From Lysobacterales bacterium (GTDB lineage Bacteria; Pseudomonadota; Gammaproteobacteria; Xanthomonadales; SZUA-38): a DNA stretch of 64,000 nt. Made by a program: the position numbers and the translations under genes. Of the stretch, positions 62,053-64,000 are shown piece after piece. Below the pieces are notes generated by a model. The model was not told where the DNA came from and did no database searches. It saw only the letters and a program-made list of their open reading frames with translations. Within the stretch, counting starts at the first letter, position 1; each line of letters begins with the position of its first letter. The DNA lies in contig JANQOZ010000077.1 in assembly GCA_028285525.1 (NCBI GenBank), positions 1-64,000 on the forward strand. Reading direction: 5' to 3'.

Positions 62053-62925
62053 TCAAAGAATATAGACGAAGACAAACAGCCCGAGCCACACCACGTCTAC
62101 GAAGTGCCAGTACCAGGCCACCCCTTCGAAACCGAAGTGGTTGTCGGGCTTGAAGTGACCCCGCATGCAGCGAAACATGATGACCGTCAGCATGATCGCG
62201 CCGACGGTCACGTGAAAACCGTGAAAGCCGGTGAGCATGAAGAACGTTGACCCGTAAATCCCGGACGTCAGCTTCAGATTGAGATCCGCGTAGGCATGGA
62301 TGTACTCGGTTGCCTGCAGATAAACAAAGATAAATCCGAGCGCCACGGTGGCGGCGAGCCACCAGATCAGCGGCTTGCGCTGGTCGTGCTTGAGCGCGTG
62401 GTGAGCCATGGTGACCGTGACGCCCGAGGTCAGCAGGATCAGGGTGTTGTACAGCGGCAGGTCGAAGGCCGGAATGGTGGCAAAAGCGCCGCCCAGCTCG
62501 CCTGGACCGTTGGTCGGCCAGGCCGCCTCGAAATCCGGGAACAGAAACTGCTGCGTTGCCAGACCCGACCCGTCGCCGCCCAGCCAGGGAATCACGAACT
62601 GGCGCGCGTAAAACAGGGCGCCGAAGAACGCCGCAAAAAACATCACCTCACTGATGATGAACCAGATCATGCCCATGCGGAAAGACACGTCGACCTGCTC
62701 GTTGTAGAGCTCGCCTTCTTCGCTTTCGCGAATCACGATGCCAAACCAGCCGAACATCATGACGACGACAATCGCCAGGCCTCCCAGCATGGCGGTCAGC
62801 CAGAAGCTGCCGGTGCCGTTCATGAAGTTGGCGGCGGACACCACCAGCGTGGTCAGGCCGATCGAGCCAACGATAGGCCAGGTCGTGCCGTGAGGAACGT
62901 AATAGCCGTTGTTTGCGTGTGCCAT
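62053..62925 (-). CDS. coxC: Cytochrome c oxidase subunit III
   Basis: 290 residues, seven TM helices. YVPHGTTWPIVGS, RMGMIWFIISEVMFFAAFFGALFYAR (with the conserved Glu), LILLTSGVTVTMAHHAL, and the end FHGFHVTVGAIML ... YWHFVDVVWLGLFVFVYIL are all characteristic. Part of the aa3-type oxidase; no heme or copper. 14 bp after ctaG. Confidence 0.95.
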   Translation of the reverse strand: MAHANNGYYVPHGTTWPIVGSIGLTTLVVSAANFMNGTGSFWLTAMLGGLAIVVVMMFGWFGIVIRESEEGELYNEQVDVSFRMGMIWFIISEVMFFAAFFGALFYARQFVIPWLGGDGSGLATQQFLFPDFEAAWPTNGPGELGGAFATIPAFDLPLYNTLILLTSGVTVTMAHHALKHDQRKPLIWWLAATVALGFIFVYLQATEYIHAYADLNLKLTSGIYGSTFFMLTGFHGFHVTVGAIMLTVIMFRCMRGHFKPDNHFGFEGVAWYWHFVDVVWLGLFVFVYIL

Positions 62926-62939
62926 GGTTAGATTTCCAT

Positions 62940-63491
62940 TCAGCTGCCGTCGACGGCAGCAGTGGTGTTGTTGTCCATTCCGTAGAAGCGGTACGACAGT
63001 GTGACCACTTCAATATCGTCCGGCAGCGCCGGATCAAGCATAAATTTGACCGGCATCTCCTTGGTTTCACCGGCCTTGAGTTCCTGCATCGTGAAGCAGA
63101 AACACTCGGTTTTTGCGAAGTAGATCGACGCTTCAGCGGGCGCCACGCTCGGCACGGCCCGCCCCACGACCGGATGGTCCGCGAGGTTTTCCGCGTCGAA
63201 CAACGCCTCAGCCAGTTCTCCCACCCGCACCTTAACGAATTTGGCCTGCGGGGCAAATTCCCAGGGCAGATGCTGCTCGACGCTGGAGTCCATGTGGACG
63301 GTCACCCAGCGATCTTCAGCGGGCGTTGCCATGCTGGCCGCGTCCGCGTCGGAAACCCGGCCGTTGCCGTCCTCGAGCCGGATGCCGAGCACGTCACAAA
63401 AGACGTTGTACAGCGGCACCATGGCAAAACCGAAGCCGAACATGCCGACCGCGAGTCCACCCAGCAGCGCGATGACCTTGCCGTGAGACAT
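62940..63491 (-). CDS. ctaG: Cytochrome c oxidase assembly protein CtaG/Cox11
   Basis: 183 residues. One N-terminal TM anchor (ALLGGLAVGMFGFGFAMVPLYNVFCDVLGI), then a periplasmic immunoglobulin-like domain. The copper-binding CFCF motif is present in ECFCFTMQEL. Inserts CuB into subunit I. Located between the tiny ORF and coxC as in other cox loci. Confidence 0.95.
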   Translation of the reverse strand: MSHGKVIALLGGLAVGMFGFGFAMVPLYNVFCDVLGIRLEDGNGRVSDADAASMATPAEDRWVTVHMDSSVEQHLPWEFAPQAKFVKVRVGELAEALFDAENLADHPVVGRAVPSVAPAEASIYFAKTECFCFTMQELKAGETKEMPVKFMLDPALPDDIEVVTLSYRFYGMDNNTTAAVDGS

Positions 63492-63496
63492 GGTCC

Positions 63497-63622
63497 CTAG
63501 CCTCCGGCGGCAGCCACGCCGCTGGCGATGAACACCACGTAGATCACGACCGCCACCACTCCGAGGGCACCGGCCATCAGGAGGGAGCGGTTGCGCTGCT
63601 GTGCTGGGGTTCGCTCAGCCAT
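63497..63622 (-). CDS. 41-residue membrane protein between coxA and ctaG
   Basis: ATG at 63620-63622 to TAG at 63497-63499 encodes MAERTPAQQRNRSLLMAGAL followed by a hydrophobic helix (VVAVVIYVVFIASGVA) and a Gly-rich end. One N-in TM helix with a polar Gln/Arg-rich N-terminus. The position (5 bp after coxA, 5 bp before ctaG) and the spacing fit the very small cox-locus proteins seen between these genes in other proteobacteria. Too short for most ORF callers. Confidence 0.7.
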   Translation of the reverse strand: MAERTPAQQRNRSLLMAGALGVVAVVIYVVFIASGVAAAGG

Positions 63623-63627
63623 GATGC

Positions 63628-64000
63628 TTAGTGCGCCACGTCGCCATGGGCGAGGTCTTCGTCACGCAGCTCCGGCGGCTGCTCGAACGTGTGGTGCGGT
63701 GCCGGGGTTGGAACGGTCCACTCCAGGCCCTTGGCGCCTTCCCAAACCCGATCCGGCAGCTCCTGAGTGCGCTTGCCAAAAGAGGCCTTCAGCACGATGT
63801 ACAGGAAGATGAGCTGGGTCAGACCGAAGGCAAACCCGCCGATGGAGGACCACAGGTTGAACTCGGCAAACTCCACCGAGTAGTCCGGAATCCGTCGCGG
63901 CATGCCGGCCAGCCCGAGGAAGTGCTGCGGGAAAAACAGGATGTTCACGGTGATCGTGGACAGCCAGAAGTGCAGCTTGCCGAGCTTCTCCGAATACATG
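63628..64000 (-). CDS. coxA: Cytochrome c oxidase subunit I, C-terminal part
   Basis: The last ~124 residues of subunit I; the rest lies beyond the window end. [31 protein letters not shown] is a strongly conserved region near the C-terminal TM helices, and [24 protein letters not shown] a later helix. The catalytic heme/CuB ligands are outside the window. Confidence 0.95.
   Translation of the reverse strand, partial: MYSEKLGKLHFWLSTITVNILFFPQHFLGLAGMPRRIPDYSVEFAEFNLWSSIGGFAFGLTQLIFLYIVLKASFGKRTQELPDRVWEGAKGLEWTVPTPAPHHTFEQPPELRDEDLAHGDVAH

Overview
The window reads as ordinary chromosome of a GC-rich, aerobic, free-living gammaproteobacterium. Evidence for that: an aa3-type cytochrome oxidase locus in the order known from Pseudomonas (coxA, tiny ORF, ctaG, coxC, a twin-TM gene on the other strand, SURF1, a Sco-like gene, ctaA, ctaB), cysJIH, UbiK, AmtB-GlnK behind a sigma-54/NtrC promoter, and homodimeric AceE. 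The secreted proteins (S8 protease with WANG repeats, Ig-like repeat protein with an FSNGFE-type C-terminus, FlgO-like/TPR membrane protein) suggest the Xanthomonadales/Wenzhouxiangella neighbourhood, but that placement is a guess. No tRNA, rRNA, CRISPR array, insertion sequence or prophage was recognised.

Layout. 1-12.2 kb: tail of an unknown gene, a zinc alcohol dehydrogenase, a small REP-like repeat patch, a TetR repressor with two tandem operators facing a lipoprotein/Tat-FAD-oxidoreductase pair, a CDGSH-bicupin fusion, a class V aminotransferase, a korA-korB-ferritin-like operon, a DUF4198 protein and a TauD-like dioxygenase. 12.4-15.5 kb: a large secreted subtilase behind a good sigma-54 promoter match, with two modules inserted between its catalytic Asp and His and a 12-unit hexapeptide tail; its 3' region holds three tetraloop hairpins and a strong terminator. 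15.5-31.8 kb: an alpha/beta hydrolase lacking the nucleophile Ser, an orphan AceE, threonine aldolase/HAD, YqaA, lipocalin/AbgT, a second class V aminotransferase, MscS, DUF1840, the divergent modA/modBC transporter, and a three-part TIGR03032-TPR-glycosyltransferase-like protein.

32-47.6 kb: two half-size DUF1538 membrane proteins with a PII-like gene, NDH-2, an unknown protein, cysJIH, ubiK, amtB-glnK, DUF1232, an orphan RnfD-like/DUF2330 pair, class I fructose-bisphosphate aldolase and an UrrA-like protein. 47.6-64 kb: P450, the Ig-like repeat exoprotein, spermidine synthase, the TPR membrane protein, a PQQ-type sugar dehydrogenase, and the minus-strand run from coxA (cut by the window end) to argS and a SPOR protein, almost entirely joined by 1-4 nt overlaps.

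Themes: nitrogen control (AmtB-GlnK with NtrC/sigma-54, plus a second PII-like module), sulfate assimilation, haem A/copper oxidase assembly, ferredoxin-linked 2-oxoacid oxidation in an aerobic setting, and secreted proteolysis. The least explained items are the DUF1538 pair with PII-like gene, the RnfD-like/DUF2330 pair lacking the flavin-linking Thr, the structured RNA region after the protease, and the shared C-terminal F-S-x-G-[FL]-E-x ending.
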